NCBI RefSeq assembly: GCF_010731795.1
Contig: NZ_AP022591.1
Location: forward strand, 248,001 to 312,000
DNA length: 64,000 bases
Direction of reading: 5' to 3'
Origin: Mycolicibacterium celeriflavum
Lineage (GTDB): Bacteria > Actinomycetota > Actinomycetes > Mycobacteriales > Mycobacteriaceae
The notes below the pieces were generated by a model. It was not told the origin of the DNA. It ran no database searches and saw only the letters and a program-made list of their open reading frames with translations. This document shows positions 56,488 to 64,000 of the stretch, piece after piece; within the stretch, counting starts at the first letter, position 1, and each line of letters opens with the position of its first letter. The position numbers were made by a program, and so were the translations under genes.

Positions 56488-58461
56488 CTACTTGGGCTCG
56501 ATCGTGCCCGCGCTGATCGCGTTCTGCTCGGTGTGTTCGTCGGCGTCGGGTATGCGCTCGGGATGCAGCATCTCGGCGTAACGCAACTGTTCCGGGATGC
56601 CGAACCCGTCGACGAGCAGTTCCGCGTACGGCCGCAACGTGCGGCAGCGTTCGTTGATGCCGCGGGTGACGGCCTTGGCTCGTTCGGTGGAGATGTAGCG
56701 GTGTTCGATGAACCAGGCCTTGTCCTCTTCGATCACCGACAGCGCGTACAAGTCGCACACCATGTTGAGGATCTTGCGGGCTTCCTCGTCCTCGCATGAG
56801 TCGATACCCGCGACGAACGCTTCCAAGATGATGCGGTCGATGTGGGCGCGGGCGCTGTGCAGCACATGGTCCTGCACGGCGTTGAACGCGTCGAACTCGC
56901 TCATCTCCTTGGACTTGCCCTGCAGCCGGCGGGCCACCGTCGAGATCATGTACTCCTCGCGGTCCTCGAACATCTGGACCTGGGTGCCCCGGTTGAAGAG
57001 GCTGCCTTCCTCCTCGTTGTCCTGCCGCGTGTCGAGGACGGTCTGCATGATCGTCTCGGCCGCAGTGCGTTTGAGCACCCGCTCGCCGGCGAAGTTCGCG
57101 GCGAACCGCACCCATTCGACCGGGCTCATGCTCTTGATGTCGTCGGCGTACGCGGTGAGCAACTCCTTGGCCACCAACTGGGTCAGCACGTGATTGTCGC
57201 CCTCGAAGGTGGTGAACACATCGGTGTCGGCTTTCAGCGCGATCAGCCGGTTCTCGGCCATATAGCCTGCGCCACCGCATGCTTCGCGGGCTTCCTGGAT
57301 CGCGCGGGTGGCATGCCAGGTGTTGGCTGCTTTCAGGCCGGCCGCGCGCGCCTCCAGCTCACGCTGCTCCTCGGGATCGGGATCCTCGGCGCTCTGCAGG
57401 TCGTGGCACTTGGCCACGAGCTCGTTCTGGGCGAACTGCAGTGCATAGGACTGCGCGATCAGCGGGAGCAGTCGACGCTGATGGACCAGGTAATCCATGA
57501 TCAGCACCTCGCGATCGTCGCCTGGCGCTTCGAACTGCCTGCGCTGCAACGCGTATCGAGTTGCGATGTCGAGGGCAACCCGCGCTGCGGCCGCCGCGCT
57601 GCCGCCGACGGTGACCCTTCCTCGGATCAGGGTGCCGAGCATCGTGAAGAACCGGCGGCCGGGGTTCTCGATCGGTGAGCTGTACGTGCCGTCGGCAGCC
57701 ACGTCGCCGTACTTGTTGAGCAGGTTCTCGCGCGGAACCCGTACGTGGTCGAACTGGATGCGGCCGTTGTCGACGCCCGGCAGGCCACCCTTGTAGTGGC
57801 AGTCCGACGTGGTCACCCCCGGCAGGTCGTTTCCCTCCTCGTCACGGATCGGCACCACGAGGCAGTGCACGCCGTGGCCGACCCCGTCGGGCGTGATCAG
57901 TTGTGCGAAAACCGCTGCAACGCGAGCAGTTTCGGCGGCGCCGCCGATGTAGTCCTTGCGCGACGTCGGCGTGGGGGAGTCGATGATGAACTCCTCGGTG
58001 GCCGGATCGTAGGTCGCGGTGGTCTCCAGTGACTGCACGTCGCTGCCGTGCCCGGTTTCGGTCATCGCAAAGCAGCCGAGCAGCTCGAGGTCGATGATCT
58101 TCTTGACGTACTTCTCATGGTGGCGCTCGGTGCCCAGGTTTTCGATCGCGCCGCCGAACAGACCCCACTGCACACCGGCTTTGACCATCAGCGACAGGTC
58201 GGACATCGCCAGCATCTCGATCTGGGTGACCGCCGCGCCGACGTTGCCGTTGCCGCCGTGTTCCTTCTTGAACCCGTCCTCGGCCGAACCTTGCGCCGCC
58301 ATGATCTTGAGCTGCTCTGCCACCTTGGTCCTGGCGATGACGGTGTTCGGGGTGTAGTGCGGGCGGAAGATCTCGTTGGACAGTTCCTCGCGCAGCCGGT
58401 TCTTCACATCGCGCCAACGGCCGTCGAGCGCATTGCGCAGATGTTCCGCAGTGGTGGTCAT
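56488..58461 (-). CDS. Acyl-CoA dehydrogenase / acyl-CoA oxidase family flavoprotein
   Basis: A 657-residue protein, longer than ordinary acyl-CoA dehydrogenases (about 380-400) and in the range of peroxisomal-type acyl-CoA oxidases. Seen: LLGCFAMTETGHGSDVQSLE (FAD/substrate-binding signature), VRVPRENLLNKYGDVAADG, ACGGAGYMAENRLIALKAD and TDVFTTFEGDNHVLTQLVAK, where the Glu of TTFEGDN is the expected catalytic base. It introduces a 2,3-double bond in acyl-CoA substrates. ATG at 58461 (MTTTAEHLRNAL). It diverges from the VIT-family gene. Confidence 0.88.
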   Translation of the reverse strand: MTTTAEHLRNALDGRWRDVKNRLREELSNEIFRPHYTPNTVIARTKVAEQLKIMAAQGSAEDGFKKEHGGNGNVGAAVTQIEMLAMSDLSLMVKAGVQWGLFGGAIENLGTERHHEKYVKKIIDLELLGCFAMTETGHGSDVQSLETTATYDPATEEFIIDSPTPTSRKDYIGGAAETARVAAVFAQLITPDGVGHGVHCLVVPIRDEEGNDLPGVTTSDCHYKGGLPGVDNGRIQFDHVRVPRENLLNKYGDVAADGTYSSPIENPGRRFFTMLGTLIRGRVTVGGSAAAAARVALDIATRYALQRRQFEAPGDDREVLIMDYLVHQRRLLPLIAQSYALQFAQNELVAKCHDLQSAEDPDPEEQRELEARAAGLKAANTWHATRAIQEAREACGGAGYMAENRLIALKADTDVFTTFEGDNHVLTQLVAKELLTAYADDIKSMSPVEWVRFAANFAGERVLKRTAAETIMQTVLDTRQDNEEEGSLFNRGTQVQMFEDREEYMISTVARRLQGKSKEMSEFDAFNAVQDHVLHSARAHIDRIILEAFVAGIDSCEDEEARKILNMVCDLYALSVIEEDKAWFIEHRYISTERAKAVTRGINERCRTLRPYAELLVDGFGIPEQLRYAEMLHPERIPDADEHTEQNAISAGTIEPK

Positions 58462-58563
58462 AACTCGACGGTAGCCTTCCGCGCGGCACCACAAACTGTG
58501 ATGTCGTAAACCAAGGCGAACCTGAGTGGATCGCGGCCTTTACGACCGGAGTTGAATCGAGCC

Positions 58564-59292
58564 ATGAGGAACTCCGACGGGCAGCGTATGCAGTGGCGTC
58601 CGCACGATTTCGACCACCGCCACAGTGATGTCAGCGGCGGTTGGCTGCGGGCGGCGACGTTCGGTGCGATGGACGGCCTGGTCTCCAACACCGCGCTGAT
58701 CGCGGGTGTGGGTGCGACGGCCGCCGCGCACACCGTGGTGCTCAGCGGATTCGCCGGTCTGGCGGCGGGCGCGTTCTCGATGGCACTGGGCGAATACACC
58801 TCGGTGAAGACGGCCAACGAGCAGATCGACTCCGAAGTCGTTGTCGAGCGCCGCGCGTTCGACATGCATCCGCAGGCCGAGCGCGCCGAGCTCGCCGACG
58901 CGTTGGTACAGATGGGGATGTCGCCGCAGACTGCGGCGGTGGCCACGGAGGAGATCCACCGCGACGAGAACCGCGCGATCAACTTCCATCTGGTGCAGGA
59001 GATCGGCGTCGACCCCAGCGAGAAGCCGTCGCCGCTCATCGCGGCGGTGTCCTCGTTCGTCACGTTCGCGATCGGCGCGTTCACCCCGCTGATTCCCTAC
59101 CTCCTCGGTTTCGGGAACCTGTGGCTAGGGCTGCTCTGCGGCGGGCTCGGGTTGATGGTCGCCGGTGGCGTCGCATCGCGCTTCACCAGGAAGCCGCTGT
59201 GGTTCGCATCGGCACGGCAACTGGTGTTCGGCGCCGTCGCCGTCGCCGCGACGTACGTCGTCGGGCTGCTGGTCGGCTCGGTGGTCGCGTGA
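58564..59292 (+). CDS. VIT1/CCC1 family transporter (iron/manganese type)
   Basis: A 242-residue membrane protein with about five helices. The first, GAMDGLVSNTALIAGVGATA, carries the family DG(L/I)xxxxxLxxG signature; FAGLAAGAFSMALGEYTSVK is the second with the metal-linked SMAxGEYxS motif. A charged cytoplasmic segment with Glu/His (ERRAFDMHPQAERAEL, EEIHRDENRAI) follows and is the likely metal-binding part. Three C-terminal helices end the protein. It probably exports or stores Fe2+ or Mn2+. ATG at 58564; TTG at 58552 is an alternative. Confidence 0.88.
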   Translation: MRNSDGQRMQWRPHDFDHRHSDVSGGWLRAATFGAMDGLVSNTALIAGVGATAAAHTVVLSGFAGLAAGAFSMALGEYTSVKTANEQIDSEVVVERRAFDMHPQAERAELADALVQMGMSPQTAAVATEEIHRDENRAINFHLVQEIGVDPSEKPSPLIAAVSSFVTFAIGAFTPLIPYLLGFGNLWLGLLCGGLGLMVAGGVASRFTRKPLWFASARQLVFGAVAVAATYVVGLLVGSVVA

Positions 59293-59310
59293 GTTCCGTC
59301 GCGAACCGGG

Positions 59311-60519
59311 CTAGGTGTCGCTGCCGACGCCGATCGCGGTCGCCTCGCTGAGTTCGTCGAGTTCGGCCTCGTCGACGTCGATGCCGACGAGATGTGACCG
59401 GGTGAGCGCGAGGACGCCGGCGCCCAGCAGTACCGCGCCTGCGCCGACCCAGTACGGCATGTGCACGCTGACCTGCTCACCGAGCACTCCGGCCAGCCAC
59501 GGCGCCAGCGCGGCGCCGGAGAACCGCACGAAGCTGTAGGCCGCCGAAGCCACGCCGCGCTCGACGGGAGCGGCCTTCATCACGGTCTCGGTGATCAGGG
59601 TGTTGTTGACGCCTATGAACAGCCCCGCCACCACCACGCACGTCGCCAGCGCCGCCTTGTTCTCGGTCGCGACGGCCATCACGATCAACGTCGCCGTCAT
59701 CGCCAACAGGTTGACCAGCAGGACGGGCACGGTGCCGAACCGGCGCTGAAGCCGCGGTGCCACCACCACCGACGTGAACGCCAGCGCGACGCCCCAGCCG
59801 AAGAAGATCAGACCGATCTGGTGTGCGCTCATGTCGAGCGGAAACGGCGTGAAGGCCAGTAGGGTGAAGAACCCGAAGTTGTACAGCAGGGCAGTGATTG
59901 CCACACCAAGCAACCCGCGGTGCCGCAGCGCGCGGAACGGATCGGCCAGGGTGGTCGCACGTTCGGCGGGCGGGGTGGACGGCAGCATCACCGCGGTCAC
60001 CACGAGCGCGAAAGCCATCAGCGCCGACACGCCGAAGAACGGTCCGCGCCACGAGATCGACCCGAGCACGCCCCCGACGAGAGGGCCGACCGCGATGCCC
60101 AGGCCCAGCGCCGCCTCGTAGAGGATGATGGCCTGCGCCACCGAACCGCGCGCCGAGCTGACGATGGTGGCCAGCGCGGTGGCGATGAACAGTGCGTTGC
60201 CCAGGCCCCAAAGTGCCCGCCAGCCAACGATTTCCATCACGGTGTCGGACATCCCGGCCAGGCCGGCGCCGGCGATGATGACGACCAGTCCGACCAGCAG
60301 CGTGCGTTTGGGGCCGATTCGGCTCGCCATCACACCGGTGACCAGCATGGCCACGCCCATCACCGCCATGTAGCTGGTGAACAACAGCGACACCTGGGAC
60401 GGCGACGCGTCGAGGTTTTCGGCGATCGGCTTGAGGATCGGGTCGACGAGGCCGATGCCCATGAACGCGACGACGCAGGCGAAGGCAACGGCCCAGACAG
60501 CTTTGGGTTGACGCCACAC
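59311..60519 (-). CDS. MFS transporter
   Basis: A 402-residue major facilitator with twelve likely helices, e.g. AVAFACVVAFMGIGLVDPIL, TSYMAVMGVAMLVTGVMASR, VALAFTSVVVAPRLQRRF. The motif ASRIGPKRTLLVGLVV corresponds to the loop 2-3 signature of drug exporters, and AALGLGIAVGPLVGGVLG to antiporter motif C, so an efflux role is likely. GTG start at 60519 with AAAGGAG before it. The MarR regulator gene lies directly upstream on the same strand, 21 bases away, forming one operon. Confidence 0.9.
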   Translation of the reverse strand: MWRQPKAVWAVAFACVVAFMGIGLVDPILKPIAENLDASPSQVSLLFTSYMAVMGVAMLVTGVMASRIGPKRTLLVGLVVIIAGAGLAGMSDTVMEIVGWRALWGLGNALFIATALATIVSSARGSVAQAIILYEAALGLGIAVGPLVGGVLGSISWRGPFFGVSALMAFALVVTAVMLPSTPPAERATTLADPFRALRHRGLLGVAITALLYNFGFFTLLAFTPFPLDMSAHQIGLIFFGWGVALAFTSVVVAPRLQRRFGTVPVLLVNLLAMTATLIVMAVATENKAALATCVVVAGLFIGVNNTLITETVMKAAPVERGVASAAYSFVRFSGAALAPWLAGVLGEQVSVHMPYWVGAGAVLLGAGVLALTRSHLVGIDVDEAELDELSEATAIGVGSDT

Positions 60520-60540
60520 GGGCGAGTACTCCTTTGGTGG

Positions 60541-60981
60541 TTACTTGGTGATGGTGTTGGGAGTGGCCGCGTCCGCAAGCAGTCGGCGCAGCACGCGCAC
60601 CGCATCGCGCAACGTCTCCCGGTCGGCGGCGTCGAGCCGCTCCAGATAGGGATCGATCGCCGCACCGCGGTCCATCCGGACTTGTCGTAACGTGTCCACG
60701 CCCTTGGGCGTGATGCGGATCAGCACCGCCCGCGCGTCCTGCGGGTCGACGGTGCGCGACACCATGCCCGCGTCCTCGAGCCGGCGGACCTGCGTCGTCA
60801 TCGTCGGCTGCGAGCAGTGGTCGAGCGCGGCCAGATCGGAGATGCGGGCCTCACCTTGGTCTTCGATCGTGGACAGCAACCGTGCCTGGGCATAGCCGAG
60901 CGGAAGGCGGACGCGCTGGGTAGCCAGGCGGTTGATCCGGGCGACCACGGACAGCAGATCGGCTCCGAGAGTCGGTGTCAT
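60541..60981 (-). CDS. MarR family transcriptional regulator
   Basis: A 146-residue winged-helix repressor: [58 protein letters not shown] and [15 protein letters not shown]. It is expected to repress itself and the downstream MFS exporter and to release DNA on binding a small aromatic ligand. ATG at 60981 is preferred over 60996 because the upstream one lies in the palindrome 60993-61009. Confidence 0.88.
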   Translation of the reverse strand: MTPTLGADLLSVVARINRLATQRVRLPLGYAQARLLSTIEDQGEARISDLAALDHCSQPTMTTQVRRLEDAGMVSRTVDPQDARAVLIRITPKGVDTLRQVRMDRGAAIDPYLERLDAADRETLRDAVRVLRRLLADAATPNTITK

Positions 60982-60992
60982 GCCACCAATAT

Positions 60993-61009
60993 ACATAGTT
61001 TAGCTATGT
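60993..61009. promoter_or_regulatory. Palindromic operator between MarR gene and ECF transporter gene
   Basis: ACATAG-TTTAG-CTATGT is a perfect 6-5-6 inverted repeat in an AT-rich patch, with TATACA and TATATT -10-like sequences around it for both directions. It is the obvious MarR-binding site and could tie the divergent transporter gene to the same regulator. Confidence 0.6.
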
Positions 61010-61086
61010 GTTTCAAAACGACGCAGCACCCGGCCGATCACCGCACCGTGAGCGCCGTGGAATCGCCCGACTGGCAGAATCAGGTA

Positions 61087-63126
61087 GTGACCGCGACCGG
61101 GGGCCGAACTCGACGTAGCGGTCGCTTGCGTCCCGTCGAACTGGCGCAGGCCTCTGTCATGGCGGCGCTGTGCGCGGCCACTGCGATCATCGCGGTGGTG
61201 GTCCCGTTCGCGGCCGGGCTGTCGCTGCTGGGCACGGTGCCGATGGGCTTGCTGGCGTACCGGTACCGGCTGCGGGTACTGCTCACCGCGACCGTCGCCG
61301 GCGGCATCATCGCGTTCCTGATCGCCGGCATGGGCGGCTTCATGACCGTTGTCAATTGCGCCTACATCGGCGGCCTGACCGGCACCGTCAAGCGCCGCGG
61401 ACGCGGCACGCCGACCGTGATCTTCGCCGCACTGATCGCGGGTTCGGTGTTCGGCGTGGCCGTGGTGGTCGCGCTCACCATTCTGTCGCGACTGCGTCAC
61501 CTGATCTTCGAGTCGGTGACCGCCAACATCGACGGCGTTGCCGCGGTGATCGCCCGCATCCCGGAAATGGCGGGAGTCGCCGATCGACTCAAGCGCGACT
61601 TCGCGACGGCGCTGGACTATTGGCCCGTGCTGTTCTTCTTCAGCGGGGTGCTTTCCATCACGTTCGTCAGCCTCGTCGGCTGGTGGGCGCTGTCGCGGGT
61701 GATGGAGCGTCTGGCCGGCATTCCCGATGTGCACAAGCTCGAGTCCTCGAGCGATACCGGCGTGATCGCCCCGGTGCCCACCCATCTGCGCGACGTGCGG
61801 TTCCGCTACCCGAGTGCCGACCTCGACGCGCTCGGCCCGGTCTCGCTGAGCGTGGAACCGGGCGAGCATCTCGCTGTGACCGGCGCCAACGGCTCCGGTA
61901 AGACGACGTTGATGCTCATGCTGGCCGGGCGGGAACCGACCGCGGGCACCATCGAGCGGCCGGGCGCCGTCGGACTGGGCCGCATCGGCGGCACGGCGGT
62001 GATCATGCAGCATCCCGAGAGTCAGGTACTGGGCACGCGGGTGTCCGACGACGTGGTCTTCGGACTACCGCCCGGCAAGACCACCGACGTGGAGCAGTTG
62101 CTCGCCGAGGTCGGCCTGAGCGGTCTGGCCGAACGCGACACCGGCGGGTTGTCCGGCGGCGAACTGCAGCGGCTCGCCGTGGCGGCGGCGCTTGCGCGCG
62201 AGCCGTCGCTGCTGATCGCCGACGAAGTCACCAGCATGGTCGACCAGCAGGGCCGCGAGGGACTGATGTCGGTGCTGTCGGGGCTCACCCGGCACCATCA
62301 GATGTCGTTGGTGCACATCACCCACTACAACGACGAGGCCGACGCCGCCGATCGTGCCGTCAACCTGACCGGAAACGGTGGCGCCGCCGACAACACCGAC
62401 ATGGTGGAATCCGCTGACGCGCCGGCCGCGACCGTGGCCCGGGGTGCGGGCAACGCCCCGGTGCTGGAACTGCGAGATGTCAGCCACGAGTACGGCAGCG
62501 GCACGCCGTGGGCGGCGACGGCGCTGCGCGACATCACCTTCACCGTGCACGAGGGCGACGGCGTGTTGATCCACGGACTGAACGGGTCGGGAAAGTCGAC
62601 ACTGGCCTGGATCATGGCCGGCCTCGTCGAGCCGACCGTGGGTGCATGCCTACTCGACGGCGCACCGGCATCCGAACAGGTTGGCGCCGTTGCGATCTCG
62701 TTCCAGGCCGCGCGGTTGCAGCTGATGCGTGCCCGGGTCGACCTCGAAATCGCGTCGGCCGCCGGGTTCTCCCCGCGTGACCGCGCCCGGGTCGCCGAGG
62801 CGCTGTCCACCGTCGGCCTGGACCCGACGATGGCAAGTCGGCGCATCGACCAGCTCAGCGGCGGACAGATGCGCCGCGTGGTCCTCGCCGGGCTGCTCGC
62901 CCGCTCGCCGCGCGCGCTCATCCTCGACGAGCCGCTGGCCGGTCTGGACGCCACCAGCCAGCGCGGGCTGCTGCGGCTGCTGGAAGACCTACGCCGCCGC
63001 GCCGGGCTGACGGTCGTCGTGATCTCCCACGACTTCGCGGGGTTGGAGGAATTGTGCCCCCGCACATTGCATCTGGCTGGTGGGGTTCTGGTGCCGGCGC
63101 CGACGACGGCGGGAGGTCGGCCATGA
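61087..63126 (+). CDS. ECF-type transporter: membrane S-like domain fused to two ATPase domains (Rv2326c-like)
   Basis: A 679-residue fusion. The N-terminal part (to about residue 230) has about six helices ([56 protein letters not shown]) and looks like the substrate-capture component. Two ABC domains follow: [15 protein letters not shown] with [18 protein letters not shown] and LLIADEV; then [15 protein letters not shown] with [15 protein letters not shown] and [12 protein letters not shown]. The partner T component is next (ATGA overlap). Substrate unknown (vitamin or metal). The start is uncertain: GTG 61087 is chosen as nearest to the conserved RPVELAQ; GTG 61048 and ATG 61006 are in frame. 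Confidence 0.85.
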   Translation: MTATGGRTRRSGRLRPVELAQASVMAALCAATAIIAVVVPFAAGLSLLGTVPMGLLAYRYRLRVLLTATVAGGIIAFLIAGMGGFMTVVNCAYIGGLTGTVKRRGRGTPTVIFAALIAGSVFGVAVVVALTILSRLRHLIFESVTANIDGVAAVIARIPEMAGVADRLKRDFATALDYWPVLFFFSGVLSITFVSLVGWWALSRVMERLAGIPDVHKLESSSDTGVIAPVPTHLRDVRFRYPSADLDALGPVSLSVEPGEHLAVTGANGSGKTTLMLMLAGREPTAGTIERPGAVGLGRIGGTAVIMQHPESQVLGTRVSDDVVFGLPPGKTTDVEQLLAEVGLSGLAERDTGGLSGGELQRLAVAAALAREPSLLIADEVTSMVDQQGREGLMSVLSGLTRHHQMSLVHITHYNDEADAADRAVNLTGNGGAADNTDMVESADAPAATVARGAGNAPVLELRDVSHEYGSGTPWAATALRDITFTVHEGDGVLIHGLNGSGKSTLAWIMAGLVEPTVGACLLDGAPASEQVGAVAISFQAARLQLMRARVDLEIASAAGFSPRDRARVAEALSTVGLDPTMASRRIDQLSGGQMRRVVLAGLLARSPRALILDEPLAGLDATSQRGLLRLLEDLRRRAGLTVVVISHDFAGLEELCPRTLHLAGGVLVPAPTTAGGRP

Positions 63127-63971
63127 CGACGGTGTCGACCGGACGGCGTCAGCGCAGGAGCATCGTGCTTCTGCGTCCAGTGCCGGGCAACAGCGTGGTT
63201 CACCAACTCTGGGCGGGAACCAAGCTCCTGCTGGTCGCGGCGATCGGCGTGCTGATGACCTTCTATCCGGGATGGGTGCCGATAGGCGCGGTCGCGCTAC
63301 TGGTGGTGATCGCGGCATGGCTGGCCGACATTCCGCGCGGCGTGCTGCCGTCGGTGCCGCGCTGGCTGTGGATCCTGGTCTTCCTCGGCGGGTTGACGGC
63401 CACGTTCGCCGGTGGCAGCCCGGTGATCTCCATGGGCACGGTCGAAGTGGGACTCGGCGGGCTGTTGAACTTCCTGCGCATCACCGCGCTGTCGGTGGTA
63501 CTGCTCGGTCTCGGCGCGATGGTGTCGTGGACGACCAACGTCGCCGAGATCGCCCCCGCCGTCGCGACATTGGGCCGGCCGCTGCGGGCGCTGCGGATAC
63601 CGGTCGACGAGTGGGCGGTCGCACTGGCGCTGGCGCTACGGGCCTTCCCGATGCTGATCGACGAGTTCCGGGTGCTCTACGCGGCGCGCAGCCTGCGGCC
63701 GAAGCAGGTGCCGGTGCGCCGCCGCGGACGGTGGCGCCGATGGTGGCTGGAGGCGATCGACCTGCTCGCGACGGCTATCACCGCCGCCCTGCGGCGCGCC
63801 GACGAGATGGGTGACGCGATCACCGCGCGAGGCGGTGCCGGGCAGATCTCCGCGGCGCCGTCACGTCCGAAAACCATTGACTGGTGGGCATTTCTCATCG
63901 TCGCGGTGGTGTGCGGGGTGGCGCTTGCGCTGGAGTTGACGGTGGCCGGAACCAGCGCCGTGACGCGTTGA
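63123..63971 (+). CDS. ECF transporter T component (CbiQ/EcfT-like, Rv2325c-like)
   Basis: A 282-residue membrane protein, the energy-coupling T subunit. Helices include [50 protein letters not shown] and [17 protein letters not shown]. The coupling region [18 protein letters not shown] and the motif [15 protein letters not shown] correspond to the Ala-Arg-Gly coupling helices that contact the ATPases. It starts within the stop of the fused ATPase gene and completes the transporter. Confidence 0.9.
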   Translation: MTTVSTGRRQRRSIVLLRPVPGNSVVHQLWAGTKLLLVAAIGVLMTFYPGWVPIGAVALLVVIAAWLADIPRGVLPSVPRWLWILVFLGGLTATFAGGSPVISMGTVEVGLGGLLNFLRITALSVVLLGLGAMVSWTTNVAEIAPAVATLGRPLRALRIPVDEWAVALALALRAFPMLIDEFRVLYAARSLRPKQVPVRRRGRWRRWWLEAIDLLATAITAALRRADEMGDAITARGGAGQISAAPSRPKTIDWWAFLIVAVVCGVALALELTVAGTSAVTR

Positions 63972-64000
63972 CTCCTACCGTTGCGCGGCGGCGTCGGGCG

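Overview
The window is high-GC actinobacterial DNA and reads as a Mycobacterium, most likely a rapid grower (Mycolicibacterium-type). It carries a mycobactin siderophore cluster followed by the gene order found next to it in M. tuberculosis: hrcA-dnaJ2-rsmE-phoH-ybeY-CBS protein-era, amidase, recO-uppS, zur/smtB, glyS, a TPM protein, dgt-dnaG. Comparisons with M. tuberculosis genes (Rv numbers, lengths) are from memory; no search was run.

Bases 1-26636 are the siderophore region. A truncated type I PKS whose end resembles iterative 6-methylsalicylate-type synthases converges on mbtA. mbtB diverges from mbtA. A LLM-type oxidoreductase gene is followed by a two-gene half-ABC transporter pair (irtA-like, irtB). 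Then a long, overlapping transcription unit runs: 25-codon ORF, stand-alone thioesterase, mbtC, mbtD, mbtE, mbtF, mbtG. Three IdeR-like iron boxes sit 13-21 nt before the starts of mbtB, the transporter pair and the 25-codon ORF. MbtA activates an aryl acid, MbtB loads it and forms the oxazoline, MbtE/MbtF add the two lysine-derived units, MbtC/MbtD insert the ketide, MbtG hydroxylates lysine, and IrtA/IrtB-like proteins bring in iron-siderophore. mbtH, mbtI and mbtJ are not in the window.

Bases 26633-47254 are conserved housekeeping DNA: heat-shock control (hrcA, dnaJ2), rRNA/ribosome genes (rsmE, ybeY, era), phoH, DNA repair (recO), decaprenyl-phosphate synthesis (uppS), zinc regulation (zur, smtB), glyS, dgt, dnaG, two small envelope proteins and tRNA-Asn(GUU). 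Several genes appear to have leaderless GTG starts. Hairpins lie between converging genes.

Bases 47255-56040 look acquired: next to tRNA-Asn lie a decayed IS481-type transposase, then an acyltransferase, an SGNH hydrolase with membrane helices, a NodU/CmcH-type carbamoyltransferase, a 55-aa membrane protein and a zinc-ribbon methyltransferase, ending in about 1 kb without a convincing gene. This set suggests acylation, carbamoylation and methylation of a surface glycan.

Bases 56041-63971 return to chromosomal style: an NTF2-like protein, a large acyl-CoA dehydrogenase/oxidase, a VIT1/CCC1 transporter, an MFS exporter with a MarR regulator, and an ECF-type transporter (fused S-A-A protein plus T component).
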